64,000 nt of DNA from NCBI GenBank assembly GCA_003116995.1, contig BDSL01000031.1, positions 919,302 through 983,301 of the forward strand, in the 5' to 3' direction. How positions within the stretch are numbered: the first letter of the stretch is position 1; every line of letters starts with the position of its first letter. A program made the position numbers and the translations under genes. Positions 1 to 11,900 of the stretch are shown here, one piece after another. Under the pieces are notes generated by a model, which did no database searches, was not told the DNA's origin, and saw only the letters and a program-made list of their open reading frames with translations. The DNA comes from Yamagishiella unicocca. Taxonomy: Eukaryota > Chlorophyta > Chlorophyceae > Chlamydomonadales > Volvocaceae.

Positions 1-252
1 GACTCACAAGCCGCTGTGCGCCGTTCCCCAAATGCCAGTTTATGGGGGACTATACGGGAACACGCGCCGCTCAACCCCCCCAGCACCCACTCGGTTTTAC
101 TTTCGAGTCCTACGGATTTTATCTCATACCCGCACCCGCACCCGCACCCCCAGCCCCCGCAACCACTCCGGCCCCCCCCCCACCACTCCGAAGGCTATGC
201 ACCCCAGTCGAGTTACCGGTTCTTTTATTGTAACACCCGCCACTCAACCCAC
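1..252. other. Probable intron/low-complexity sequence at left edge
   Basis: No convincing exon is visible here. The stretch holds a short CCGCAC-type run near 130-165. A block at about 203-240 resembles, in inverted orientation, sequence near 38330-38365 (both carry a TTACCGG core followed by a TGTAAC core). It is probably intron of the minus-strand gene that begins at 1135 and continues beyond the window. Confidence 0.4.
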
Positions 253-1135
253 CTGCTCCAGCTCGCTGTCAACCTTGTCGTCCAGGAGGCCCTGCTGGCG
301 TAACACACCACGAATACCCTGGATGCCTGGGGGGCCACGGCGGGTTGCCACACACAACGGGTGACAGTTATGGGCACAAATGGGTGGCCAACACGAGGCA
401 GCCATGCAGGCGCTACAGCTATGGATGGCACTGCGAAGTCGTAGACGCTCTGTAAGTCGTCCCATGTGGTTACAGCTCTGGACGTTTATCCCACAATGTC
501 CGCTGAGCACACAAGTTCGGGTACGGCTGCCAGTAAGCTTCAGCGGGCCTTTTTGACATCTAAGGGAATGGGTTTTCTAGCAACCCACCCGCCAAGGCGT
601 GTTCACTGTCTAGCCTTCCCTGCCCCGTCAGGTGCTCGTTGTCTTCGTCTAACTGGTATATGGTGGCTTCCACCCACACCAAGACGTCGAGGTATTTGAA
701 GAAAGCCTTTGAAGGGGGTGGACGGAGGAGCAATCCGTACAGGAGGGAAGTACCCGTCAGAAAATAGCGGTAGATCTTGAAGTAAAGGAAAAAACATATT
801 TGAACGATGTTGGATCAGAAATATTCATAACACAGGAAGAAGATCAAGGCTCAGTTTGCAAAGTCATGTACGGAGGCACTTAGTAGGCACTCCGCATCGT
901 GTGCCTAGTGCACTAGTATATACTGGATGCTCGGATGCGTATTGCTTACGGCCGGGAGCTGAAGTCCAAAGTAAGGAAAGTAAGAATTTGCGAAGTCTTC
1001 CAACGTCGCACGGGCTCGCTGCAAAGCTTTGAATGAAATCGTAAGCTCAGCTGCGGGATCACGGTCCCTGTGCTTATTGGTTGATGGGGCACTCAAGGAC
1101 GGCAACAATTCACGTTGGCTGTCCGCAGTTGCCAT
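253..1135 (-). CDS. Unrecognised protein, 5' part (runs off the left edge)
   Basis: Three exons join in phase: 1135-950 (starts at ATG, donor GTAAGC), 775-589 (acceptor TTCAAG, donor GTGGGT) and 326-253 (acceptor CCCCAG, donor GTGGGT). Together they give 148 residues and remain open at the left edge. The protein starts MATADSQRELLPSL, has an amphipathic helix (residues about 36-55, ALQRARATLEDFANSYF) and a second block containing YLDVLVWVEATIYQLDEDNE. The third exon is charged and helical (LLDDKVDSELEQ). No signal peptide or clear membrane span is visible. I do not recognise the family. It lies head-to-tail behind the UAP56 gene, whose 3' end is about 590 bp away. Exon 1 and the second exon read convincingly as protein; the third is supported mainly by splice phase. 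Confidence 0.55.
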
Positions 1136-1302
1136 AAGGAGAGCCGTGGCCAGCAGGCAGTCCCGAATAACCTAATTTGCCATTTAATTGTTATGACTGA
1201 AGATGAAAAAGTGAGACAGGGAAACGTCCGGTCATAGCCAGCTGGAGAGAGAACCTAGTTGGTGTGCGATCCCTAGATACATGCCGTGCCGCTGTTGTGG
1301 TG

Positions 1303-1307
1303 TTACA
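1303..1307 (-). terminator. Candidate poly(A) signal of the UAP56 gene
   Basis: The minus strand reads TGTAA here, the usual volvocine polyadenylation signal. It lies about 415 bp after the UAP56 stop codon, a normal 3' UTR length for these algae. Cleavage cannot be shown from sequence alone. Confidence 0.35.
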
Positions 1308-1720
1308 GGACAGCAACAGGAGGAGTGCCAATTTCACTTCGATCATTTACAGTGCACAGTGGCATATGCCGCCTCCATTTGCCCGACTGCATGCATGCGA
1401 TTTCAGAAGGTTTAAGATCAAGAGTCAAAGTTCCGCGTGAACCAATATCGTCACAACTGTCATGTAAGATGCCAACCGCCAGCAATCGGATTGCATGGCG
1501 CGTGATCCGATAGCATTGCAAGGGGGTGCTCGCAATTGACGTCACCACCCAGCGCAGACTGTGCAACAGGCCGCAGCTCATAGCACATACGAACAATTCT
1601 GACTTGTTGCGCATAGCATGCGCAACGTACCGTAAGCATAACTATTATGTCCGTAAAACTGTCCTAAACACTCATCCTCCTTGTGAACGTCAGTTCCGTC
1701 TGTGCTATCATGCACTCCGT

Positions 1721-4508
1721 TTAGTTCGTGTTCATGTACGTGCTGGCGTCGATCTTCTCCGGCAACGGCTTGATGTCCACGTCGAACCGATCCTGCACAG
1801 CGTTGAGCACTGCCGAGTCCTCCTGAGACGACACGAACGTGATGGCCAGGCCCTTGGTGCCGAAGCGGCCAGCGCGGCCCACCTGCAAACCGAAAAAACA
1901 TAAATGCATTGGAGTTAGCCAAAATGCAATCCGATTGTGGTGCTAACGGACTTGTGCGGGATGTTTCTTAACCCAATCTCCTCTCTAGTAGCCCAGTCCC
2001 GACAATTAGTGTTGCTGCCGTTCTGGTATGAACCCACCCGATGCAGATAGGTGTCGGCGCCGTTTCCGTGCTTGCTCTCGCCCTTTGCCTTGTCATCCGA
2101 CTCCGGCATGTCGTAGTTGATGACGATGTTAACGCGCTCGATATCGATGCCGCGCCCCACCAAGTCCGTGGCCACCAGGATGCGGTGCTTGCCCTCCTTG
2201 AAGTTCTTGTAGACCTGTCAGCGGAATAATCGATGCATGAAACACAATTTCATCCCGAATTACGAGATGCGACATTCTACCACACCCAAGATATACACTT
2301 CTGTTACGGCCAAATACGCTTGGTTAGTGTTCGATAAGCACTTAAATCTTCCGCCAGCATTTCATGAAGACCCCCCAGATGCGAACCTTGATGCGCTCCT
2401 CCTGGTCCATGCCACCGTAAATGCACACGCTCGGGAAGTTGCACTCGTTCAGCAGCTGGTTCAGCATCTTGGCGCGAGCTACGCTCTTGACGAAGATGAC
2501 GACCTGGGAAAAAACATGTTGGGTCAAACTGCAAGCTCATAATACAAAAGGTACAAAAGAAAACCCCTCAAATCGCACCAACCTGGTTGAAGTCGAGTGC
2601 GTCCAGCAGGTCGTTGAGCTTCCGGTTCTTCTCCTCCTCGTGCAACATGACGTAGTGCTGCACCAACCCGTGCAGTGTGAGCTTGGACTCGTCGTCAACG
2701 TACACCTCTTGCGGCTGCGGCAGCAGTAGGACAGGCAGAGCGCGGAGGCGCCAATCACAAGAAGGGAAGGCGCTGGGTGCTGGGTGTCCGCTACTTGCTG
2801 CTGCCAAGCTGATTGGCGTATATCAGTGACCTCGCCAGCATCTGCCCCAGGGCTGAGCTTTGGTACCGCCAGGCTGGCCGCTGAAACAGCGGCGGGATAG
2901 ATCTCATGGGGCACGCCAACGGCACGTCAGGGGCCGTAAGGAAGTCACACGGGCCAACACGGAACAATGGATGCCAGTCGGTATCGCATGGACAAGCTGG
3001 AGTGGAGCTGTCCTGCTGCCGCAATGCTGCTGCGCCCCCGGTGGAAACCATGCGGAACTAATTCACTGGGTTTGCTCCGTTCCGGCTACCCTGACGTCCA
3101 TGTGGCCCCGGCGCCCCAGGAAGCAGTGTGTAACCTGCTGCCACGACCCCAGACGAGCTTCAAAGGCGCCCATCGCCGTCACCATGCCGCCCAAGGGCCG
3201 GCCATCCTGGCATCCAACAGACAGCTCTCGCAAGCGTCCAGTGTTCAGGCAGCGGAGGAGGTCCGTCCATCCGGCTGCCGGAGCTCAAGGGGCCAGGAGG
3301 CTGAAGCGTCTGCAGGAGATGCTGGAAGGAGGTCCGACCCTTGGGCTATGGTACCCACGGGACGGAATACTCGTGGGGAACTGGCGTCGGCGCCGATAAC
3401 GTACGTTGGTCATGAACTTCTTGCAGACGGCCCGCATCTCCTGGTTTAGCGTGGCGGAGAACATCATCACTTGCTTCTCGTGCGGGGTCATCTTAAAGAT
3501 CTCCTGGCAATCCGCGCGCATGTCTGGCGTATTTGCATGGGGAGAGGACGGGTCAGTAAGAAAGCCAGTGGAACGACGGCCGCCACATAACGATTGCAAT
3601 TTACTGAGTGAAACTCACCGAGCTTCTCCAGCATTTTATCGCACTCGTCCAGGACGAAGAACCGGACGTGCTTGAGCGGAAGGGCGCCCTCCTTGGCCAG
3701 CTGAGGACCAGAAAAAAGAATAATTGATGGAAAGTGTCAGCATAAGCTGCATGATACCATGCTCCCTTCACCTCCTTAAGCTGCAACGCGACATACCTGC
3801 TTGATCCTGCCTGGTGTGCCCACCACGATGTTTGGCACGGCCTTCTTAAGCGTCTCCTTGTTTTGTGTAACCGGAATTCCTCCATAGAAGTTGCCAATGG
3901 TTACGCCCTTCATGCGGGCGCTGAAGCGCGTGAACTCGTGGCAAATCTGCATGTGACGTGAGCGTGAAGGTCTGAAAGAAACCAACGAAAGAAAACCAAT
4001 AGCATTTTTTAGCAACCCAGCCATACCTGGAACGCAAGCTCGCGCGTGTGGCAGAGGACAATGGCGTGGCACTCGCTGGGCTTTGGGTCGAGCTGCTGGA
4101 GAATGGACAGAACGAACACAGCAGTCTTGCCCATACCAGACTTAGCCTGGCAGAGGACATCATTGCCGAGGATCGCGTGCGGAATGCACTCGTGTTGTAC
4201 TGTGGGTAAGTGGGAGGAAGGCAGAGTGGTGCGGTCAAGCGATCTGGTTCCCCAACTAAAGAGCAAATCAACGTGCGAGAGGTTTAAACATTGAGAGCCT
4301 GCAGAAGCCCACCTTCAGAAGGGTGCTCAAAGCCGCAGTCCGCGATAGCCTGCAAGAGCTCTGGCTTAAGCATGAGCTCCTTGAAGCCCGTGGCATGGAT
4401 ACCGACGTAACCCTTCTTCTCCTGACCAGCCTTGCCAACAGCCTCAGCCTCGGCAACGTCATCCTCCTCGTAATCGAGGAGCTCCTCCTCGTTAGCAGGG
4501 TCGGCCAT
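1721..4508 (-). CDS. UAP56: DEAD-box RNA helicase UAP56/SUB2 (DDX39B orthologue)
   Basis: Nuclear ATP-dependent RNA helicase that acts in spliceosome assembly and couples splicing to mRNA export in the TREX complex. Nine exons join without a frame error: 4508-4313, 4199-4027, 3946-3797, 3700-3619, 3523-3405, 2714-2583, 2503-2387, 2214-2038, 1882-1721, giving 435 residues, close to the usual 428-435. Motifs appear in family order: acidic N-terminus ([16 protein letters not shown]), Q-motif region, Walker A (AKSGMGKT), CHTRELAFQ (Ia), VVGTPGR (Ib), DECD (motif II, the variant typical of UAP56 rather than DEAD), FSATL (III), VIFVKS (IV), [10 protein letters not shown] (V) and [10 protein letters not shown] (VI). 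The insert after YDMPES ([13 protein letters not shown]) is longer than in animals. Exons 5 and 6 are separated by a 690-bp intron. The start is the ATG just before ADPANEEE. Confidence 0.96.
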
Positions 4509-5596
4509 GGCTGCTGAAGTTATGTCAAGGAAGAAATGAACACTACGAAAGGCGGCTCCGTAACTGAGTTCAGACAACTAATAGCCTTATCAGCAAGAAC
4601 CTCAGCTGCACTCTAAAAAGTCTGGGAGAGCGCTATCCTGTATGTAACTTGTTTGCCTGTACTCGCATTGGCATAGCTTCCCTGGAGCACATGCCTTAAA
4701 ATACCCCCGCCTGTTCCTCTAACCCCATCGTAAAAACACGTGAACCGTCGGAACACAGGCAAGCATTGGAAACAACGGACTGTGTGTGGAACTTAGCATC
4801 TCTAGGACTCAAAACCTGCAATTATGACGGCTTTTCTTCCTGATGACGTCGGCTGGTCATGAAGATAGAACTGTGGAGACGCTATAACAGAAAGGCTTTC
4901 TAGCCTCCTGCTGCTGATATTGGCTTTGAGCAGTCGGCATCCCGCCATTTTAACCACCCCATTAGGCCACCCCGGTCGCCTGGTTTGGAATGGGTTGTGC
5001 ATAAAGACTTCCGTGGGGGGGCGACAGCTAGGCATACAAATTTCCTGGGAACCGCTGGAATGGGTCGGACCGGCCCAGCCTATATTGGACCGGGCGCTGC
5101 TTGTGTATGCAGGCCGATGGCAGCAGTGCGCCAGCAGTGCGCCAGCAGGTGGTATCTCCGCGTGGTGTGCTCGCATCAGTCCCTCCTCGTAGGCGCTCAC
5201 GCGGTCGCTTCGTCTGTCCCTGTTCCGACTCCCGAAGTGCATCCGGTTGTGACCCGCAACCCCGCTCTCCCGCCTCTCAACAGACGTTTGTGGTCTGTCT
5301 GCGAACCAGGCGGGCCGCTGTTGCACAGTACGTGGGACTGCGGTCGCCAGCGGCACGCCAGGATGATAACAGTGCCCGTACGCTTCCTGACAACAAACGA
5401 ACCAGGGGCATGCTGCTGAAAGCCTGCAACAAGCTTTGGGCATTCGGCGGTGCTAATAGCGCGTGGACTAAGGCGCCCGGCGCAGATCAACGTACCAACC
5501 CGAATCCCACGTGAAATGCGACGTGCCGGAGGCTAACTGAGGCTAGGGGAAACGGGCAACGGGACGAGCGCATGCGTCTGCGCCACCACTACGTCG

Positions 5597-5601
5597 TTAC
5601 A
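5597..5601 (-). terminator. Candidate poly(A) signal of the EF-hand/rhodanese gene
   Basis: Minus-strand TGTAA about 385 bp downstream of the stop codon at 5983. The motif and spacing fit volvocine genes; there is no further support. Confidence 0.3.
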
Positions 5602-5727
5602 TGCGACCATGTCGGATCGACCCAAGGTGCTTCACTCTCCAGGCCGAGTTGTGCCTCCTTTTGCATGGACGACAGACGCATCGCTTGAGCATTCCGCATG
5701 CTAAGCCGTAGTTAACAGATGGGCACG

Positions 5728-5775
5728 TGCAGGCGGCCGTGATAGGTCACGGCTTGTCACGATCGGCCGCCTGCA
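5728..5775. repeat. 12-bp perfect inverted repeat with 24-bp loop
   Basis: TGCAGGCGGCCG at 5728-5739 is repeated as its exact reverse complement at 5764-5775, separated by 24 bp. The arms are GC-rich and could form a stable hairpin. It lies in the 3' UTR/spacer of the EF-hand/rhodanese gene. Confidence 0.6.
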
Positions 5776-5982
5776 GCTTCCAAACTCACAAACGTCGCGA
5801 CCATGCAACACGCCATGAGCTTTTCGCGCTCGACCTGGCGTCTCACATCGGTTCATCTTCACCATGCGTGCTGCGGCGCACTGCGTCGTGTACACCATGC
5901 AACGCCCCACCCGCTCGCGCGCCCTTCGCAGCGCCCCCGCCCTCTCCCCCCCCCCCGCCCCGCCCCGCCTCGGGCCCCGCCG

Positions 5983-8900
5983 TCACCGGAAGTTGTTGGG
6001 TCGCGTGATGAAGGCGCGCTGCTGCTGGCTGCTGGGATGCAGCGCCTGCACCTGCTTGCCGTCGGCGATGCGGCAGACGCTGCCGCCCTGGTTGTAGTAG
6101 TTGATGATGCCGCCACACATGTTATACACGGTGATGCGGAGGGCTTCGCTCAACAGCAGCGCCGCGACCCCACCCAGCTCCCCAGTAGAGCAGTACGCCG
6201 TCACAACCGGCGGCTGCGCCGACGGGACGGCCGTCGTCGTTGACCCCGATAGCGCCTCGCGGATGAGCGCCGCCGCCGGCGCGGAGCCGCCGGCCAGGGC
6301 GTAGCCCCAAGTGGCCGCGGGCGCGGGCTGCAGGGTGATAGGGATGGCTCCGGGCATGACGGACACCAGCCGCTCCTCCTCCGGCCGCACGTCGAGCAGC
6401 ACGATCGGCTGACGGCCGGTGAGCTTGTCCATGACGGTGCTGGTGGCCAGCTGGGGGGAAGCAACGGGGGGCGGCGCGGAGAGTAAAGCGGTGTCTTGAC
6501 ACGACACGACACAGGAGGAAAAACACGCCCGCCCGGCGGGGTGGGACGGAAATCCGCGGGCCGACACTGGGGAGGAAGAGACCACTGGAAGGGAAAGGGG
6601 TTGACACCCGCGTGGGAGGCGGCTACGCCGCCGCGCCGGCGCGCGGCCGGGTGGGCAGAGGCATGCTGAGGCAGGCGAAAGGCGGATGGGACGTGTGGCC
6701 AAACGGAGGGCCAGCGTATCGTAAGTCTCCCCGCCCCGAACTCGACCCGGTTCGTCACGGCAGCCCACCTGAGCGGCCACCAGGTGCGTCCGCAGGCCCC
6801 GCACGAAGGACGCCAGCGCCGCCGGCTCCACCTCGTTTGCCGGGTCCACCTCCCCTCGCAGGTGCAGCATGCGCTGCACCATGTCGTCCAGCTCCTCCTC
6901 TCCGTCCACGTGGGACAGCAGTGAGCCCATGGCCTCCACGAACTCCTCTGCGGATACCTGGGGCGGAAGACGAGTCGGGGTCGGGTCGGTTCAGGTGTTT
7001 CGTTTCGTTTCCTTTCGTTCCAGGTTGGGCACCTGGTTGGCCACCTGGAACTCCCCTCCCGGTCCCACACCCTCCCGGTCTTACACCCTCCCGGTCCCAC
7101 ACCCTCCCGGTCTCACACCCTCCCGGTCCCACACCCTCCCGGTCCCACACCCTCCCGGCCCCAAACCCTCCCGGCCTCGCTCTATACACACTTCCTCTCC
7201 CATACACGCTCCCTTTCCCAGGCCTCCGACGCAACTCCCCGCGAGGTGACTGACACAACCGCCCCGGCCTCGCTACCCTCCCCAACCCAGTTCTCCAGCA
7301 TGCATCTCAAAACGCCTGTTCTAAACGGGTTTTTCGGGCATCCACGGGTCCTCCTCGAAGCCCCCGGGCTCACTGCTCTGTCTTAGGGCCCCTGCTCCCC
7401 GGGCCAACTGCCCACTGCCCGCTCACCGAGTCGGAGTTGTCCCGGTCGAGGTACTCGAGTGTGGCCGCAATGGTTTCCTCGCTGGTATCGGGGTCCATGC
7501 GCTGGGCCAGGATCTGGAGGCGAGAATGCAACACAGGCAGGGGGGTTAGCAGTGGGGGTTAGTAGTAAACAAACACATGCAATGTAATACTTCTTGCGTC
7601 GTACCCCCCCACACACACACGTCGTACTTTCCATGTCGTGCTGCTCACGTGGCGCTTCCGAAACCGTACTGGCTGTGCGAAAGCGGCCGCGAGGCGGTGC
7701 GGCCCCGGCCCCGACCCACCTTGAGTTCATTGAAGTTGAGTGACCCCGAGTGGTCCAGGTCCAGGGAGTGGAACAGATACCTGCGACGGCGGGGCCGGAG
7801 GCGGGAGGTGAAGGCGGCAGCGGCACCGGCGCTGGAGGGATTGGACGCGCCAAGCTAGGCGTTGAGTGCGGAGGGACGGAGGGACCTGCGATGTCTTGGC
7901 AGTGCTGGAGAGGTCAGGGCTCTGTGCAGTGCTTACGACACCTGGTAGACGACCAGCTGCAGAGGCCCAGCAAGCCGCAACGGGCGCACCGAGCTGAGCA
8001 TCACACCGCAACGGACGCTCAGAGCCGAGCATCACACCGCAACGGACGCTCAAGAGCTGAGCATCACACCGCAACGGACGCTCAGAGCTGAGCATCACAC
8101 CGCAATGGGCGCAGAGAGCTGAGCACCGCACCGCAACGGGCGCACAGAGCTGAGCACCACACCGCGTACGCGACGAGCCCCGCTGGTCTACCGGGCCCGC
8201 TCCCGCCCCTGGCCCCGTCTCCCTAGTGTTTTTGACCACTGTGATAACACTGTGATAGAGTTTCCCCCCTTCGCCCCCGCGCGCGCACCTGAACTTGTCG
8301 GCCCTGCTGCGGCAGTAGCGCCAGTCCCGCTGCGCCGCCACCACCCGGGCGGCCTCATCGAACTCGCCATCGCTCAAGCCCGACGTCTGCGGGCCAGAGC
8401 CGGTGTGTGAATAGGGTTAAGAGGGCGGGGCATAAGTGACCGTGCCACGAAAGGGCCCGTGTTTGCGGTACAGACTGCACGTGCAGGGTGCAAGATGCAC
8501 GGTGTACGGCGTACAGCGTTTGGGTCCAATTTGGCGGGGTTCGAGGGAAACCCGTGGATGTCCAATTTGGCGGGGAGGGGGGATGGCAAGGCGGCAAGGA
8601 GCGGTGGGTAGTGTGTCCCGTATGCGTGCCAACTCAGGCGCCCGGCGTTCCTTGCAGCCCCCGCCACTCCGCGCCCCTCCCTGGCCCTGCCCCTGGCCCG
8701 CACCAGCATCGTCATGGCCTGCTGGAACTCCTCCAGGTCCACCATGCTGTCCACCGGGTGGATGCCCAGGCTGGCCAGCGCCGAGTCGATGAAGCTGCGG
8801 GGGTCGTGCACGCCGCCGGCGCCGTCCGCGAAGATGAGCTCCACGGTGGAGATGAGGTGGGGCACGGGGATGGAGCTGCGGGGGGCATGAGAGGAGACCC

Positions 8901-11900
8901 GTGGGTCGGCACTGGATCAGGAAAACCGACTGGGAAACGTTTGGGAGCTGCAGGGGGCGAGTGGGTGGGTGCGTGGGTGGAGGAAAGGAGGGGCCGGGAG
9001 GGGGGGCTGAGGGGAGACTCTTCTCCCCCGCGCGCCCCACTCCTGTCCTCTCCCTGCCCCCCTTGCCGATCCATCGCTCGTCCTCTGTGCCACCAACAGC
9101 ACCCCCAAACCCTAACCCAAATCCAAACCCTACCTCAGATCCCACCCCCCAAATCCCACCCCCCAAATCCACGCAGCGACCCTCTCCGGCCCCCTCCATT
9201 CGCGACCCACCCGTTTGCGTTGATGTCGATCTGGCTGAAGAGGTAAACCACCTTCTCCTCCCGCGTCATCGCGTCTAGACTCTTCTGCGGCGCAAACCCC
9301 GACCCCTCGCCGCCCTCGCCGTCCCCTGGGTTGTCCGCCGTCCGCGGCCGGCCGCCCCGGGCGATGTTGATGAGCCAGTCGGAGAGCCACCGCATGGGCG
9401 AGAAGGGCCGCCAGCCGCGAGGCATGTGAGCGCCATCGTCCCATGGGACACCGGTTGCGAGCTGTGGGGAGGAAGCGACGTGGGGAGGGTTGCGAGCTGT
9501 GGGGAGGAAGCGACGTGAGGAGGTGGCTCAGTTGGGGTGGGCCAGAGGGAGGCAGTGGCGGGAGGTGGGGGTTCCACTTGGGGGTCGGTAGTGGGTGAGA
9601 GAGGCATGGGGTGTGTGTAAAACCCGTTTTACGCAACGGGACAGGAGGCATGGGGTGAGGGAGCGCACGACGGGGCAGGCAGACGTTGCCCCCGGAACTC
9701 CGCAGCTCACGTCTAGCGTGTTGGCCTCGACCTCCTGCACCAGCAGCAGCAGTCCCTGCTGCAGGGTGGGCATCACCTCAGCCTGCAGCCACTCCCGGCA
9801 GCCTGCATTGCGGGCCGTGGTGGGTGGGGGGGGGGCCCGGCAGGTGTCGGAAGGAGGGTGAGGCGAGAGCGGGGGCGGCCGCCGGTTGGCTAGCATTGCG
9901 GCTTGGGAGCAGGGGGCCGGCCCATCGGGATGCCGTACACCGTCAGGAACACGGTGACACATAGCGGGGGAAACTAGGCGAAGCGCCCCAATCTAACCCG
10001 AGTAGGTCGGCTGGACCCCGAACAGACGTCGTCGCCCACTTCTGGCGTGTTGCAACCACCCTACGCGCCCCCCCCCCTGATGCCTCACCGTGTGGGTGTC
10101 GGTAGTCGCCCTCGTACAGCGCCTCAAAGCCCTTCTCGCTCAGTCGCGACAAGAACACCTTGGGGGGCCCCGGGGGGTGGGAGGAGAAAGACACGCGGTT
10201 ACACGACATGGGAAGTGTAGCTGGCGCACAGGCTTTGGACAACCGGGGGGGGGGGCTAAAGGATGATCCGCGAACCCACGGTGGGGAGGGAGGTGCGAGG
10301 GCTGCACCACGATAAGCGGATTCGCGGAGTATCTGTTACCTCACCAGGCAGGCCGGCAGCCCGTCCCCGCCGCCTAAAAGAGCTAAAACCCCTCACCCTG
10401 AACTCCTGGTCGTTCATGTCTTGTGCCAGGAACTCAAACACGGTGAGGAACTCGTCAATGGACACCCGGTCGTCGGCGTTGGTGTCGAACATGCGCAACG
10501 TGCCCTGGGCGCGCTCCACGGACTCCTGCGGGGAATAGGATGGGACGGGATGGGATGGGGGTTAAAACATATATCCGCGAATCCACGGCGGAGAAAAGGG
10601 GGAGAAAAGGAGGGGAGGAGAAAGGGAGAGAGGGGAGGGAAAGGCAGGCGGGTTACGGGGGTTAGGCGGTGGGAGGTGCAAGGCGGGAAAGGAGGGGTAG
10701 CGGCGGCGGCCCTGCGCGCACACACAACACTCGTGGCGGTTGATGAACCTCTGTGGAGTTTCCTGGCTCTGCGGTCACCTACCAAGCTTGCAGCGGGGTA
10801 ACAAGAAGCTGGGGCTGCCTTGGTTAAGGGTTCGTTTAGAGCCCGCTCCACCTTCCCCCTAAGCCTCACGTTCCGCCTGCCGCGGCAGGTAGGGTCGCCC
10901 GGAGCTCCCCTCCCCTCCCCTTCCACAGTCCAAGCTCAGGTTGCATGTTGGAGAGCGACTCACCGCCGGCGCAACGCAGCCGACCAACGTTTTGAGCTCG
11001 TGCATTTCGATGAACCTGTGCGGGACACAGCAGGCAGGGACGGGAGGGTGCGGGTGCGCGTGGGTGCCTGAGGAGGGGCCGCCGGCGGCGGGGGTGGGGG
11101 TGGCGGTCCCTCCTGGCCCTCGCAGCTCACCACTTGCCGGTGGCGCCCATCTGACCCCTTTCTCTTACCGTTACAGTACTGGCCACCAACCACTAGGTAT
11201 TGGGCATGCCACCTTTCCCGGTATAGGTTCACAGCTTTCCTCTCTATACCCTCTATACCCTCTGCCCTCTCGAGAGACGTTGCAACCGTGCAATTGGAAG
11301 AAAAACAACGTTTATTTTAGAAACAACAAACGCAGCAGCAGCGCCACCTACCTACCCGCTGCCTTAACCCAACCTCACCACGTTCCTCCCCTGGAGCCAC
11401 GTGCCCGTCCTGCTGTTTCCATGCACCTCCTGCGCACCCCAGGCACCGCAATGCACGACACCGTACGGCACTCTATTACACGGGGTGTCGTACCCTGAGT
11501 GGTCGCGGTCCAGCGCCTGAAACACTCGCTTGAGCATCATCTCACGGGTGGTGGAGCCGCCTGGGGTGCCAAGGGAGGAGGGGAGCGGGGCGGGTGATGG
11601 CTAACAGGGCGGTCGGAGAGGGGAGAAGAGCGTGGTCGACGACACTGCCCGACACCTCAGACATGGGCGCGGAGTGGGTGCGTGGAGGTGCGCCCTTCAC
11701 GCTCACACGAGGCCCAACATTCCTGGTACTTCTGTCCTTGCGCCCGCTATGGCTGCAACAGGGCATCAAGAACATCCTCGCGGGGTGGATGACCAGGAGA
11801 CCGACCTGCCGGCCTCTTTCTCCCACACCCCACTGGTCCTTTTATGTAAACCCCACACCCCAAAACACGGCGGGATGTCCGCCCGCCGCCCGCCCAGCAC

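Larger units (their letters stand above)
4509..5982. other. Intergenic: UAP56 promoter side plus 3' UTR of the EF-hand/rhodanese gene
   Basis: No reading frame here looks like protein; the longer open frames are rich in Cys, Arg and Pro and lack plausible splice partners. The left part should carry the UAP56 promoter and 5' UTR, the right part the 3' UTR of the next minus-strand gene. On the minus strand a TGTAA signal reads at 5601-5597, about 385 bp past the stop at 5983. Confidence 0.5.

Noticed and set aside
4802..5443. 213-residue minus-strand frame in the UAP56 upstream spacer
   Set aside because: Composition (many Cys, Arg, Pro, His) and lack of any motif or splice partner suggest chance openness.
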